Assembly: GCA_019321725.1 (NCBI GenBank)
Contig: CM033106.1
Location: 20,744,551 to 20,808,550, forward strand
Direction of reading: 5' to 3'
DNA: 64,000 bases
DNA from: Paulownia fortunei
Taxonomy: Eukaryota > Streptophyta > Magnoliopsida > Lamiales > Paulowniaceae
Below are positions 22,901-34,382 of the stretch, piece by piece. Position 1 is the stretch's first letter, and each line of letters begins with the position of its first letter. The position numbers and the translations under genes were made by a program. The notes under the pieces were generated by a model, which did no database searches, was not told where the DNA came from, and saw only the letters and a program-made list of their open reading frames with translations.

Positions 22901-23566
22901 AACCAAAGTTGATGCAAAGACTTATAGAAGTTTAGTCGACCTTGATCTACTTAACAAATAAAAGGCCTGATATTATCTATCCAGTCAGCTTGATAACAAA
23001 GTTCATGCACGATCCAAGTAAACTACATTATGCAACAGCAAAAAAGGGTCTTATGATACCTTCAAGGAATAAGAAAACTTGGTATCAAGTATGTCAAAGA
23101 GAAAGAAAATAAGCTCATTGGATACACTGACAGTGATTAGGGTGGGTCACTTGATGATCGTAAAAGTACATCTAGATATGTATTTTGTTTGGGTTAAAAA
23201 ATAATTGTATGGGCATCTACGAAGTAGAAGACAGTATCACTCTCTTCAGCAGAAGCAGAATATATCGCAGCCACTGATGTCGCTTGTGAAGCAATTTGGC
23301 TATGAAATTTTTTGACTGGTGTTCAACAAAAGCAAAATGCTCCCATAATAATTTTCTGTGATAATATGCCAACTACCGCAATGATGAAAAATCCAATTTT
23401 TCATGCAAGGTCAAAAAATATCGAATTACGCCATCACTTCATCAGAAATCTTGTAAACGAACAAGAAACTCAATTGGAGTTTGTGAACACAAAGGAACAG
23501 TTGGCAGATAGTTTCACCAAAACAATTAGTCTTAAAAAGATGGAGCAGTTTCGGAATAATGTTTGA
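22901..23566 (+). pseudogene. Copia-2 RNase H remnant
   Basis: Recognisable by a YTDSDW-like text near 23125, the DRKSTSRYVF block near 23155, SLSSAEAEYIA near 23240, and the C-terminal frame 23312-23566 with FCDNMPTTAM, HHFIRNLVNEQE and LADSFTK. In-frame stops near 22970 and 23195 break it. Confidence 0.88.
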
Positions 23567-23574
23567 ATTACAAA

Positions 23575-23585
23575 TTAAGAGGGGG
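23575..23585 (+). promoter_or_regulatory. Copia-2 polypurine tract
   Basis: The purine run aattaagaggggg ends directly against the 3' LTR, the position of the plus-strand primer. Confidence 0.85.
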
Positions 23586-24007
23586 TGTTAAAATATTAAT
23601 TTACAATTTAACAATCCATTAAGAAAAGATAATGGAGTCTTGAGTACACTTGTTGATTTGAACAAATTAATGTACAAACTTACTCATTAGTGTGACACTA
23701 TGAATAGTTAGGATCAGCAACCATCAAACTCACTTAACTAGTGCTTATTTTATTACAATAATTAAGTAGTGTCTTTAGCCTATAAATAGGATATATTTGT
23801 AATACATTTGTATTAAGGCAATTGAGGGAAAGACAAAATGAGTAAAAGCTAAACAAAATAATTAAAGTAAGAGAGGCTAGTGTTTGTAAAATTATGAGCA
23901 TAGTTGTATAATTTGAATATTGAAAAATATTACAATATTGCACTTGTACTATAATATAACCTTATTATATTTTTATCTTTTTATATTTTACACCCTTACA
24001 CCCAACA
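23586..24007 (+). repeat. Copia-2 3' LTR (422 bp)
   Basis: Partner of 19082-19516, from TGTTAAAATATT to CACCCAACA. It retains a clean TATA box, CCTATAAATAGG, at 23779-23790. A minus-strand frame across it is a chance ORF. Confidence 0.92.
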
Positions 24008-24012
24008 AAAAC

Positions 24013-24265
24013 GAAAAAAAACGAAATGATTACATATGAACATTCAGTCTTAAGTTCATTGTGCAATGCAGTGCAACAAGCATCCTATAAAATGAAGACA
24101 TGGATATAACATGTGGACAGATAGTCCGGGGGAGCAACTGAAATGATGATTTTCCAGCACGCGCCGACCATGGGGGAACTGTGGAAAGGATACGTCATTC
24201 ACCATGTTCTATCCATATCCACGCAGCTAGGCCATCCCTAAATGCTGTTTGGGCATCAAAGCCAT
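24013..24265 (-). pseudogene. Harbinger-like locus continued: possible transposase C-terminus
   Basis: On the minus strand near 24258-24200 a short frame reads AQTAFRDGLAAWIW and then stops. A terminal FRDxLAxxMW-like helix is common at the C-terminus of PIF/Harbinger transposases, which agrees with the Myb/SANT-like remnant downstream on the same strand at 18.4-17.5 kb. The catalytic DDE region is not visible; it would have been upstream, where the M-family array now begins. The call leans on context. Confidence 0.4.
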
Positions 24266-24428
24266 CTTGTGTTAGATTTTCACGTCAACTAGCTTGTGAT
24301 AATCCACAAGCTTCTCCTTAGTAGCGTCTACCAGCTCGGTTTGTAGCGAATCACATCAAGTATGTAATCTCTCTTTTGAAACTGTAAAATAATCTGAAGG
24401 TTCCTCAACCAATCATAAAGTTTACCAC
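24266..24428 (-). repeat. M-family leader C (deleted form)
   Basis: Homologous to leaders at 29303-29569 and 32055-32320 but lacking about 120 bp including most of the primer site: the LTR edge at 24429 is followed by cagTGGTA and then jumps to the distal part. Its far end stops at the same point as the other two leaders, but here it meets the Harbinger-like locus instead of another LTR. Confidence 0.8.
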
Positions 24429-24785
24429 TGTTGGGTTCGTTTGATTTCAGGGTATGCGCAAGGAAAAAATAATTTTTTAAAATAAACATGCCATAATAAT
24501 TACAACAGTACGCTTGATCCGATGTGATTTTAATGATTTCGCAATTTCTAATGGTTTAAAAAAAATAAATAAAAGTTTTGATTTATACCTCTAAGCACTC
24601 TGGTTGTCATAGGTTTTGAAGCAATCGATTGCTAGCCCCTTTCTAAATTTGGTTCATAAGGATCCAATTGTCTCCCCTCTAAATTAGTCCATACTTTGAG
24701 CAAGAACACATAATTTGAACTCTGTTAGCAATCCAGATTCTTTTACTAACCTAGTTTTGGAGTGTGTTTTTTTCATATTAATTTT
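24429..24785 (-). repeat. M-family LTR, unit C, distal part
   Basis: The last ~360 bp of a minus-oriented LTR ending AACCCAACA (plus strand tgttgggttc at 24429). It is split from the rest of its LTR (26936-29302) by the plus-strand LTR P1. Confidence 0.85.
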
Positions 24786-26935
24786 TTTTTGAGTGGTGTC
24801 AGGCATGCCAATTAGATTGTACATCCTTTATACTCTTGTATTTGTAAAAACAATCTTTTTCAAATCATATTAATAAAAAAGTCAAATTTCTTTATCTTTA
24901 ATTGCTTCTTATAATTAGATAAAGTTCCTAAACTAAACTTAGCTACGGGGTATGGTCACGCAATTAATGATGATCATGGAAAATGGATCTATGGCTTTGG
25001 TCTTAAATTAGTTCCGAGTCAAGGGCTTTTTGAAATGGGACATCGAATAGCCCAAGAGACTCTCGCATACGATGCATGCTCGCATGAGGAGGATATCTCG
25101 CTCTATGGAGATTAGCGTAGTGATGCCAATGTATGTATGTGGGTGCTTGTTAGGGAATAAGTAAACTGAACAGGCCCACTAAAAATTCTTAATTGGAAAC
25201 TTATTTGTCGAAATAAAAATTTCCATGTTACGATAGTACACGATTAGTTCTTTGACTTAAGTGACCATGGTAGCCTTGTGCATATCGTGTTTCATTTTGA
25301 TGTATTTTTGATTACTTGGCAATCACAAAGGGTATATGTTGGATGATGCATTGATATGTATGGAGGTTAATGAGTGATCAACGAAGGATCCATCACTTGT
25401 CTTGCAGAATAAGTGAATCTCCTATGTTTTCATAGTTCATGACTCAGAAGTCCTTGGCCAAGATAGGATGAATGTTAGATGGGGTTTTCTAATAATTCGT
25501 CAAAAGTCATTAAAACTTGAAATGGAATCATAGTTATTGAGCAATTAGGGTTTTGACTATTAATCCATGCCCTAGACTCAATCGGGAGATTAGTTAACGG
25601 AAGGACCTTACGTGTATGATTCTCGTAATTGAAATAGGTTCACTCACTATTTTACCTAAGTCTACGTAGTCATGATATACTTGCTAGGTGTTTTCCATGA
25701 CTTGTGAGGTTCTTGAAATTAAGGAGTTAATTTCAAGCGGACTAATTAATTGGATTAATTAGTCAGAATAGTTGTTATTATTCATAAGTTGCAAATGTTG
25801 CAAGCCCACTTCTAGCTTAGTTGTGAACCTAAAGGGTATTAGATAATTTGATATGGAACATTTCTAATTTGAGAATTGATCTAAAGGTTGGATCATTAAT
25901 TAATAGAGATTAATTTATTAGGGCTTAAATTAATTCAAATAGTTGAATTAATTATTCAATTAAATAATTAGATTATTTAATTGGACCTAATAAGATTAAG
26001 GAGCCCAGATTAAGGAGCCAATTGGAGTGAAATAATTATTTGATTGGATCAAATTAATTGTGTAGTCCATAAATTAATTTAATTGTTAAATTAATTTACT
26101 TAATTAAATAATTGGATTATTTAATTGGGTCTAATTTGATTAGATGGGCTATATGGAATTAATTAATTTGGGTAAGATAATTAATTAGATTAACTGTGGG
26201 ATTTAATTTTAAGTACAAGCGAAATTAGGAAAGGACCATGATGGTGATTGAAAAATGATGGAAAGTCAAGAGTTTGGAATTCTTGGGTAATCTTGAATAT
26301 CTTTGGAAGATATGAAAGAGATAAAATTGGAAGAAGTTTAGATGAACCAAAATACCAACCAATCAAAAGGAGAAACAAAATACCAAGAGTAGGACTCTTG
26401 AAATTGTTTGTCCCCTATAAATACATGATGGCTGGAATTTAAGGAAGAATCACCATCCCTATAATTTTCAGCCATATAAAAATTAAGAGAAGAAAATTAT
26501 TTTCTTCATCTATCGTTTTTCTCCATAAAATTCTAACTTGAAGTGTTAATTCGTTTATCACAAGTTGATAACAAAAATTAATATTTTATATACACATCGA
26601 TCAACTAGATTAGAAAAGAAATCAGAATTGCTAGTAGAATTCTGACTTTGTATTCCTACTCAAAGTGTGGACCACTTTAGAGGAGAGACATTTGGATCCT
26701 TGTGAACCAAATTTAGAAAAGGAGCTAGCAATTGAAGGTTTCATACCCTACGACAACTGGAGTGCGTAAAAAAGTATAAAAATATACTTTAGTTATTTTT
26801 ATAACAATCATTGAAAATTGCGAGATCGTTAGAAATTGCATCGAATATGCAGTATTATTATAATTGTTATGGTTTAATATTTTTAAAAAATTTAATTTTC
26901 CGCCACGCATACCCTGGGATCACGCGAACCTAACA
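24786..26935 (+). repeat. Solo LTR P1 of the M family (2150 bp, plus strand)
   Basis: Runs from a decayed start (TTTTTGAGTGGTG, where other copies have TGTTAGAGTAGTG) to GAACCTAACA. It lies inside the minus-oriented LTR of unit C: the sequence left and right of it joins to give the arrangement seen intact at 32640-32660. ATT/AATT at both edges may be the target duplication. A promoter-like CCTATAAATACATG occurs at 26414-26427. The centre (25900-26200) is a dense array of TTAATTAAAT-type motifs typical of this family. No internal region is present, so it is a solo LTR. Confidence 0.85.
26414..26427 (+). promoter_or_regulatory. TATA-box region of LTR P1
   Basis: CCTATAAATACATG, about 1.63 kb into the LTR and followed by ~500 bp; a plausible Pol II start for the family. 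The equivalent in P2 is TATAAAATA at about 59001. Confidence 0.55.
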
Positions 26936-29302
26936 ATTCTTAGTACCAACTTGTGATAAAAGAATTAACACTTGGAAGAAGGATGGAATATTTTTAGTTA
27001 AAAAGATGGAAGAAAGAAAACTTTTTTCTCTCTCTTTTTCCCTTTGATGTCCAAAAATTTGGAGTACTTAATACTCAAATTTTTGGTCCCTTATGTATAT
27101 GTAGTAGTGGCCAAAATCTCCAAGAGTCCAACTCTTGGTATTTTTGGCCATCTTTTTTATTGGTTGGAAGTTTTTAGGTTATTTGCATCTTTCAAAAATA
27201 CGTAGATTTTCAAGAATATCAAACTCATAGGTTTCCATCATTTTCAAACAACACTTGTGGGCCTCTTCTACTCGGCCTCTTTGAATTGGATTTGGAATTT
27301 AAGATAAATCTCAAAATTAATTCAAATAATTATTTTAATTCCTTAGTTCCATCCAGCCCACCTAATCAAATTAATTATAATTAAATTATTTAATTATTTA
27401 ATTGAGTAAATTAATTTATGTGTACAATTAATTAATCCAATTAAATAGTTATTTCACTCCAATTGGGTCTCCTAATCTTATTAGATCCAATTAAATAATT
27501 TAATTATTTAATTAAATAATTAAACAACTCCTCGAGTTAACTTATGCCCTAATTAATTAATGAAGATTAATTAATGGAGATTAATTAATTGGATCCAACT
27601 CAATTCTTAAATTAGAAATGTTCCATCTCAAATTATGTGTGACCCTTTAGATTCACAGCTAAACAAACAGTGGACTTGCAACATTTGCATCTTATGAATA
27701 ACAATTGTTCTTATTAATTTAATCCGCTTGAAATTAACTTCTTAATTTCAAGAACCTTACAAGCCATTGAAAACAACAAACAAGTGTATCATAACTATCA
27801 AGTTTTAGGTGAATTAGCGAGTGAATCTATTTTAATTACAAGTACCATACACGTAAGGTCTTTCCATCATCTAATCTCCTGATTGAGTTTAAGGCATGGA
27901 TTAATAGTTGAAACCCTAATCGCTCAATAAATATGATTCTATTTCATGTTTTAAATCCCACAATTAATTCAAATAATTTTTTAAAGATAAATTTAATTAA
28001 TTAGTTCCATCCAACCCACCTAATCAAATTAGTTTTAATTAAATAATCTAATTATTTAATTGAGCAAATTAATTTATCTGTACAATTAATTGATCCAATT
28101 AAATTATTATTTCACTCCAATTGGACCTCCTAATATTATTAGGTCCAATTAAATAATCTAATTATTTAATCGAATAATTAAATCAACTCCATGAAGTAAT
28201 CTAAGCCCTAATTAATTAATGGAGATTAATCAATTGGATCCAACTCAATTCCTATGTTAGAAATGTTCCACCTGAAATTGTGTGTGGTCCTTTAAGTTCA
28301 CAACTAAGCTAACAGTGGGCTTACAATATTTGAAACTTATGAAAAAAATTATTCTAATTAATTAATCCACTTTAAATTAACTCCTTAATTTCAATAACCT
28401 TACAAATCATGGGAAACAACTAACAACTGTATCATAACTACCTAGTTTTAGATAAATTAGCGAGTGAATCTATTTCAATTATGCATATCATACACGTAAG
28501 ATCCTTCCATCATCTAATATTCCAATTGAGTATAGGGCATTGATTAATAGCCAAAAACCCTAATTACTCAATAACTATGATTCTATTTCAAGTTTCTATT
28601 ACTCAGAATGAATTATTTGAAAACTCGATCGAAAATTCATCACACCTTAGCCAAGGACTTCTGAGTCATCAACTATGAAAACAAAAGAGATTCACTTGTT
28701 TTACCAGACAAGTGACAGATCCTTTGTTTGCTACTCATTAACCTTTATACATATCAATGCAACATCCAACGTACCCCATTTGTAATTATCAGGCAATCAG
28801 AAGGTACATCAAAATAGAACACAACATGCACAAGGTTACAATAGTTCCTCAAATCCAAGGACTAATCATGTAATTTTATTTCGACATACAACATTTCCAA
28901 TTAAGAGTTTCTAGTGGGCCTATTCAAATGACTTGTTTTCTAACAAGTACTGGCATACATTCACTAGCGTCACTACACCAATGTCCATAGAGCATGGCAT
29001 CCTCCTCATGTGAGCATGTGTCGTATACACAAGTCTGTTAGCTATTCATTGTCCCATCTCAAAAAGCTCTCAACTCAAAATTAATTTTAGATCAAAGCTA
29101 TAGAGGCATATTCCATTATCACCATCACATGTGTGATCATGTCCCTTAGCTATGTTTGGTCTTGGGATTTTATCTAATTTCTATACGCAATTAAAGTTAA
29201 AGGAAATTGCCTATTTTTGTTAATATAGTTTGAAAAAGATTGTTTTTACAAATTCAAGAATATAAAAGACACCCAATTTAATTAGTGCGCCAGGCACTAC
29301 TC
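26936..29302 (-). repeat. M-family LTR, unit C, proximal part with internal duplication
   Basis: Minus-oriented LTR that begins at 29302 without the first five bases (TGTTA) of the family and runs down to the P1 insertion. It is longer than the other copies because 27316-27960 and 27961-28600 are two tandem copies of the AT-rich middle, offset 645 bp. The AT-rich parts consist of repeated AATTAATT and ATTTAATT words. Confidence 0.85.
27316..28605. repeat. 645-bp tandem duplication within unit C LTR
   Basis: The sequence from CAATTAATTCAAATAATT at 27316 recurs at 27961 with matching order through CACTCCAATTGG, the TGATTTGG-type motifs and the GATTCTATTTCA landmark near 27945 and 28590. The other LTRs carry this block once. 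Confidence 0.8.
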
Positions 29303-29569
29303 GCTTGTAGATTATCATCAACTAGCTTGTGATAATCCGCAAGCTTCTCCTTAATAGCGTCCACCAGCTCGGCTAGTAGCGAATCACATCAAGTATGTAA
29401 TCTCTCTTTTCAAAGTGTAAAATAATCTAAAAGTTCCTCAACCAATCATATAGTTGGGACTAGTTAATTTCTTAGCTTCCAAGATTCATGCAAGAGGATT
29501 TTTAGACATTTTATAGACAATCTATAACAACTTAACTAGAATTGCATAAACTGTGACTCTGATACCACT
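29303..29569 (-). repeat. M-family leader B with primer-binding site
   Basis: About 267 bp between two LTRs. On the minus strand the LTR end is followed by TGGTATCAGAGTCA (29568-29555), an initiator tRNA-Met primer site. No coding frame. It ends at ...GATAATCTACAAG, where the next LTR starts five bases in. Confidence 0.85.
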
Positions 29570-31266
29570 ATTCGGTTTGTTTGATTCTAGGGTATACATA
29601 GAATTTTTTTTTAAATAAACATGCCATAAAATTATAGTAGTCTCCTTGATCCGATGCGATTTTAACGATCTCGCAATTTCTAATAGTTATATAAAAAAAA
29701 GTTTGATTTATACATCTAAGCACTCTAGTTGTCATAGGATTTGAAGCAATCGATTGCTAGCCCCTTTTCTAAATTTGGTTCATAGGGATCCAATCGCCTC
29801 CTCTCTAAAGTATTTTTGGCCCACTCATGTATATGTAGTAGTGGCCAAAAATTTCCAAGAGTCCAACTCTTTGTATTTTTGGCCTTCACTTTTATTGGTT
29901 GGAAGATTTTTGGTTATTTCAAATCTACCAAAAATTTTTAACTCTGTCTCTTGCATCTTCCAAAGATACAAAGAGATTTTCAAGAATATCAAACTCTTAG
30001 GTTTTCATCTTTTTCAAATAGCCCTTGTGGGCCTCTCTTAATAGGCCTATTTGAATTGGACTTGGAATTTAAGATAAATCCCTCAATTAATCGAAATAAT
30101 TATTTAAAGACAAATTTAATTAATTAGTTCCATCCAGCCCACCTAATCAAATTAGTTTCAATTAAATAATTTAATTATTTAATTGAGCAAATTAATTTAT
30201 CTGTACAATTATTAGATTCAATTAAATAATTATTTCACTCCAATTGGACCTCCTAATCTTATTAGGTCCAATTAAATAATTTAATTATTTAATTTAATAA
30301 TTAAATCAACTCCTTGAAACAATTTAAACTCCAATTAATTAATGGAGATTAATTAATTGGATCCAACTCAATTCTTATGTTAGAAATGTTCCATTTCAAA
30401 TTGTGTGTGACCCTTTTTACAACTAATCTAACAGTAGGCTTGCAACATTTGCAACTTATGAATAACAATTATTATAATAATCCGCTTGAAATTAACTACT
30501 TGATTTCAAGAACCTTACAAATCATGGAAAACAACTAACAAGTGTATCATGACTACCTAATCTTTCAAGAATCTTTTTCATTTACGTATACCATACACGT
30601 AAGGTTCTTCCATTATTTAATATCTCAATTGAATTTAGGGCATTGATTAATAATCGAAACCCTAATTGCTCAATAACTATGATTCTATTTCAAGTTTCAA
30701 TGACTCAGGATGAATTATTAGAAAACTCGATTGAACATTCATCACACTTTAGCCAAGGACTTCTGAGTCATCAACTATGAAAACAAAAGAGATTCACTTG
30801 TTTTACCAGACAAGTGACAGATCCTTTATTTGCTACTCATTAACCTCTATACATGTCAATGCAACATCCAACATACCCCATTTGTAATTGTCAGGCAATC
30901 AGAAGGTACATTAAAATAGAACACGACTTACACAAGACTACCATAGTTCCTCAAATCTAAGGACTAATCATGTACTATTATAGCATGGAAGTTTTATTTT
31001 GACATACAACGTTTCCATTAAGAGTTTCTATTGGGCCTGTTTAGTGAACTTGTTTTCTAACAAGCACGGACATACGTGCACTAGCATCACTATGCCAAAT
31101 TCTATAAAGCAAGACAGCCTCCTCATGTGAGCATGCATCATATACACAAGTCTATTAGGCTATTGATTGTCTCATCTCAAAAAGCTCTCGACTAGAAACT
31201 AATTTAAGACCAAAGCCATAAAGACATATTCTATTATTATAATCAAATATGCAATCATGTCCCTTG
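29570..31266 (-). repeat. M-family LTR, unit B, distal part
   Basis: Minus-oriented LTR sequence collinear with unit A (32321-34382) and interrupted at 31267 by the AGO4-bearing insertion. A short plus-strand frame at 29754-30041 is part of the LTR, not a gene. Confidence 0.85.
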
Positions 31267-31708
31267 CCCAGCCCCATTTTGGCTAGATGATGTATCTTCA
31301 AACTTCATCCACTGGCCCAACTGAGTGGCAGCCAAGTGAGCATAGCATATAGGGGTAACTGCAGATTGCACACATGGAGCGCATAGGAGAGTTAGAAAAA
31401 GAACCGAAAGTGGAGAAGAAATGATAACAAAGAACTAAAATCACAAAGAAAAATAAGTAGCAGTCATATATTCTTTTAATTACCAACAGATATAGCAGTA
31501 GTGCTCTGCTGGTACCTGCAATAAAGATTACAAGAGTTTCAGAAGAAATCTAGAATTTGACAACTTATACTTTGTAGAGTGCTAAATATTGGTCTTATTG
31601 ACAGCCCACTTACACATAAGACAGGGAGTGCACAAGCTCCTACAAATCATCAGCCGAAAAACCAACCTCATCTAGTAGGACATGATAATGCGTTGGCCTT
31701 ATCGTTCC
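31267..31708 (-). pseudogene. ARGONAUTE4-clade gene fragment, PIWI C-terminus with two introns
   Basis: Three exons read in order on the minus strand. Exon a (31708-31614), after an AG acceptor, gives THYHVLLDEVGFSADDL, then a TAG where the family has Gln, then ELVHSLSYV. A 98-nt intron (31613-31516, gtaagt...gcag) follows. Exon b (31515-31484) gives YQQSTTAISV across phase-matched joints. A 125-nt intron (31483-31359) follows. Exon c (31358-31267) gives PICYAHLAATQLGQWMKFED and a Ser-rich tail. These blocks match the end of the PIWI domain of AGO4/6/9-type Argonautes, which load 24-nt siRNAs to direct DNA methylation. Correct splice phases show it was captured as genomic DNA. One stop and truncation at both ends mean it cannot make protein. 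Confidence 0.88.
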
Positions 31709-31909
31709 CTATAAATGGTATCCACACTCAACAAATTAGCACATTTTGATGTACCTCAATTCACAGAAAGGCTGCAAGGTTATATATGCGCAACAATTAA
31801 AAATGACATTCTAAACCATGGTGACAAACATGGCAAATTGTTAATTGATTCTAACACAATTAAGACTGTCTTCCAGGAGAACTACTACTCATTACACTTC
31901 GAAGCAAGA
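31267..31909 (-). other. Foreign insertion in M-family LTR carrying an AGO4-clade gene fragment
   Basis: Unit A reads straight through this point, whereas here ~640 bp of unrelated, less AT-rich sequence is inserted with a small loss of LTR. The part from 31267 to 31708 is an Argonaute gene fragment (separate entry). The part from 31709 to 31909 is unassigned: by the splice signal it would be intron or upstream DNA of the same gene. It has an open plus-strand frame (31715-31930) whose product I do not recognise. No terminal inverted repeats or clear target duplication were found, so the capture route is unknown. Confidence 0.75.
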
Positions 31910-32054
31910 GGTCTAAGTAGACATATCTAATTACTATACGAATTAAAGTTAAAGAAAATTGCCTATTTTTATTAATATAATTTGAAAAAGATTGTTTTTA
32001 CAAATACAAGAGTATAGAAGACACCCAATCTAATTGGCACACTGGACTCTACTC
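31910..32054 (-). repeat. M-family LTR, unit B, start
   Basis: The first ~145 bp of the minus-oriented unit B LTR, beginning at 32054 with GAGTAGAGTCC; the family's TGTTA start is missing exactly as in unit C. Confidence 0.8.
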
Positions 32055-32320
32055 GTTTGTAGATTATCATCAACTAGCTTGTGATAATTCGCAAGCTTCT
32101 TCTTAGTAGCGTCCACCAGCTCGGCTAGTAGCGAATCACATCAAGTATGTAATCCCTCTTTTTAGACTGTAAAATAATCTAAAAGTTCCTCAACCAATCA
32201 CATAGTTAGGACCAGTTAATTTATTAACTTCCAAGATTGATGCAAGAGGATTTTTAGCCATTTTATAGACAATCTACAAAAAATTAATTGGAATTGCATA
32301 AACTGTGGCTCTAATACCAC
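32055..32320 (-). repeat. M-family leader A with primer-binding site
   Basis: 266 bp with TGGTATTAGAGCC (minus strand, 32319-32307) one base after the LTR end; closely similar to leader B. No reading frame and no obvious polypurine tract before the next LTR. Confidence 0.85.
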
Positions 32321-34382
32321 TGTTGGGTTTGTTTGATTCCATGGTATGCATAGCGAAAAAATATTTTTTTAAAATATACATGCTATATCAATTACAGCAG
32401 TACCCGTGATCTGATGTGATTTTAACGATCTCGTAATTTCCAATGGTTATATAAAAAAAATAAAAGTTTTGATTTGTACCACTAAGCACTCTAGTTGTCG
32501 TGGGTTTAAGAATTCGATTGCTATCCCCTTTCTAAATTTAGTTCACAGGATCCAATTTTGAGCAAGAACATGGAATTTGAACTCTACTAACAATCCAAAT
32601 TCTTTTACTAATCTAGTTTTGGAGTGTGTTTTTTGAATATTAATTCTTAATATCAACTTGTGATAAAAAGAATTAACACATGGAATTTTTTTTGGTTAAT
32701 TCTTTTTAGTTGAAAATGATGGAAAAAAGAAAAAAAAATTCTCTTTCTTTTTCCCTTTGATGGCAAAAAATTTGGAGTACTTATTACTCAAATTTTCAGC
32801 CCTCTCATTTATATAAAGTAGTGACCAAAAATTTTCAAGAGTCCAACTCTTGGTATTATTGGCATTCTCTTTTATTGGTTGGAAGATTTTTGGTTATTTC
32901 AAATCTTCCAAAAATTTCCAACTCTTTTTCTTGCATCTTCCAAAGATACGTAGAGATTTCCAAGAATATCAAACTCTTAGGTTTCCATCTTTTTAAAACA
33001 ATCCTTGTGGACGTCTCCTAATGGGCCTCTTTGAATTGGACTTGGAGTTAAAAATAAATTCCACAATTAATCCAATTAATTATATAAGCCCAATTTTAAT
33101 TAATTAAGTTCATCCACCCCGCCTAATCAAATTAGGCCCAATTAAATAATTCAATTATTTAATTGAGCAAATTAAATTAATTTATGGTTTGTACAATTAA
33201 TTGATTCAATCAAATAATTATTTCACTCCAATTGGTCTTCTAATCATATTAGGTCCAATTAAATAATCTAAATATTTAATTGAATAATTAATTCAACTCC
33301 TTGAATTAATTTAAGTCCCAATTAATTAATTGTGTATAATCCCTTAGGTTCACAACTAAGTTAACAGTGGGATTGCAACATTTACAACTTATGAATAGCA
33401 ATTACTCTTATTAATCAATTAATTAATCCACTTGAAATTAACTCCTTAATTTTAAAAACTTCACAAGCCATGGGAAACACCTACCAACTGTATCATGGCT
33501 ACCTAGTCTTAGGTGAATTAGTGAGTGAACCTATTTCAATTACGAGTACTATAGACGTAAGGTCCTTTCGTTATCTAATCTCCCAATTGTGTATATGGTA
33601 TGGATTAATGCCGAAATCCTAATTGACTCAATAACTATGATTCTATTTCATATTGCAATGGCTCATGATGAATTGATAGAAAACCTCGTCTAACATTTAT
33701 TCTGCCTTGGCTAAGGACTTTTGAATCATGAACTGTGAAAACATAGGAGATTTACTTATTCTACCAAACAAGTGATGGATCCTTTGTTGGTTACTCATTA
33801 ACCTCCATATATGTGAATGCAACATCTAACGTACCCCTTTTTTAATTGTTAGACAATTAGAAGATACATAAAAATGGAACACAACATGCAGAAGACTAAC
33901 ATGGTGCCTCAAGTCTAAGGACTAATCATGTTCTATTATAACAAGAAAATTCTTATTTCGACAAACAACGTTCCCAATTAAAAAATTTTAGTGGGCCTGT
34001 TCAGTGAACTTGTTCTCTAACAAACACCCGTATATATGCACAAGCGTCACTACGCCAATGTCCATGGAGCGAGACATTCTCCTTATGTGAGCATGCATCG
34101 TATGCACGAGTCTATTAGGGTATTTGATGTCCCATCTCAAAAAGACCTCAACTCTAAACTAATTTAAGATCAAATCCATAGAGGCATATTCCGTGATCAC
34201 CATCAAATGTGCTATTATGCCCCATAGCTGAGTTTAGTCTAGGGACTTTATCTAATTACTATACGTAATTAAAGATAAAGAAAATTGCCTTTTTTATCAA
34301 TATGATTTAAAAAATCTTATTTTTACAAATACAAGAGTATAGAAGACACCTAATCTAAATGGCACCAAGCACTACTTTAACA
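32321..34382 (-). repeat. M-family LTR, unit A (2062 bp, intact ends)
   Basis: The best-bounded copy: minus strand TGTTAAAGTAGTGC at 34382 to AAACCCAACA at 32321. It serves as the reference for the family. The middle is a dense array of AATTAATT words. A TATA-like TTTATATAAATG lies near 32812 on the minus strand. Confidence 0.9.

Noticed and set aside
31715..31930. 71-codon plus-strand frame next to the AGO4 fragment
   Set aside because: Protein-like composition but no family recognised. It lies antisense to what should be AGO4 intron or flank and runs into LTR sequence at its 3' end, so no gene is called.
24266..34382. Repeated blocks that might suggest a CRISPR-like or satellite array
   Set aside because: Units are about 2.3 kb LTR-plus-leader sequences with primer sites; there are no short repeats with unique spacers.
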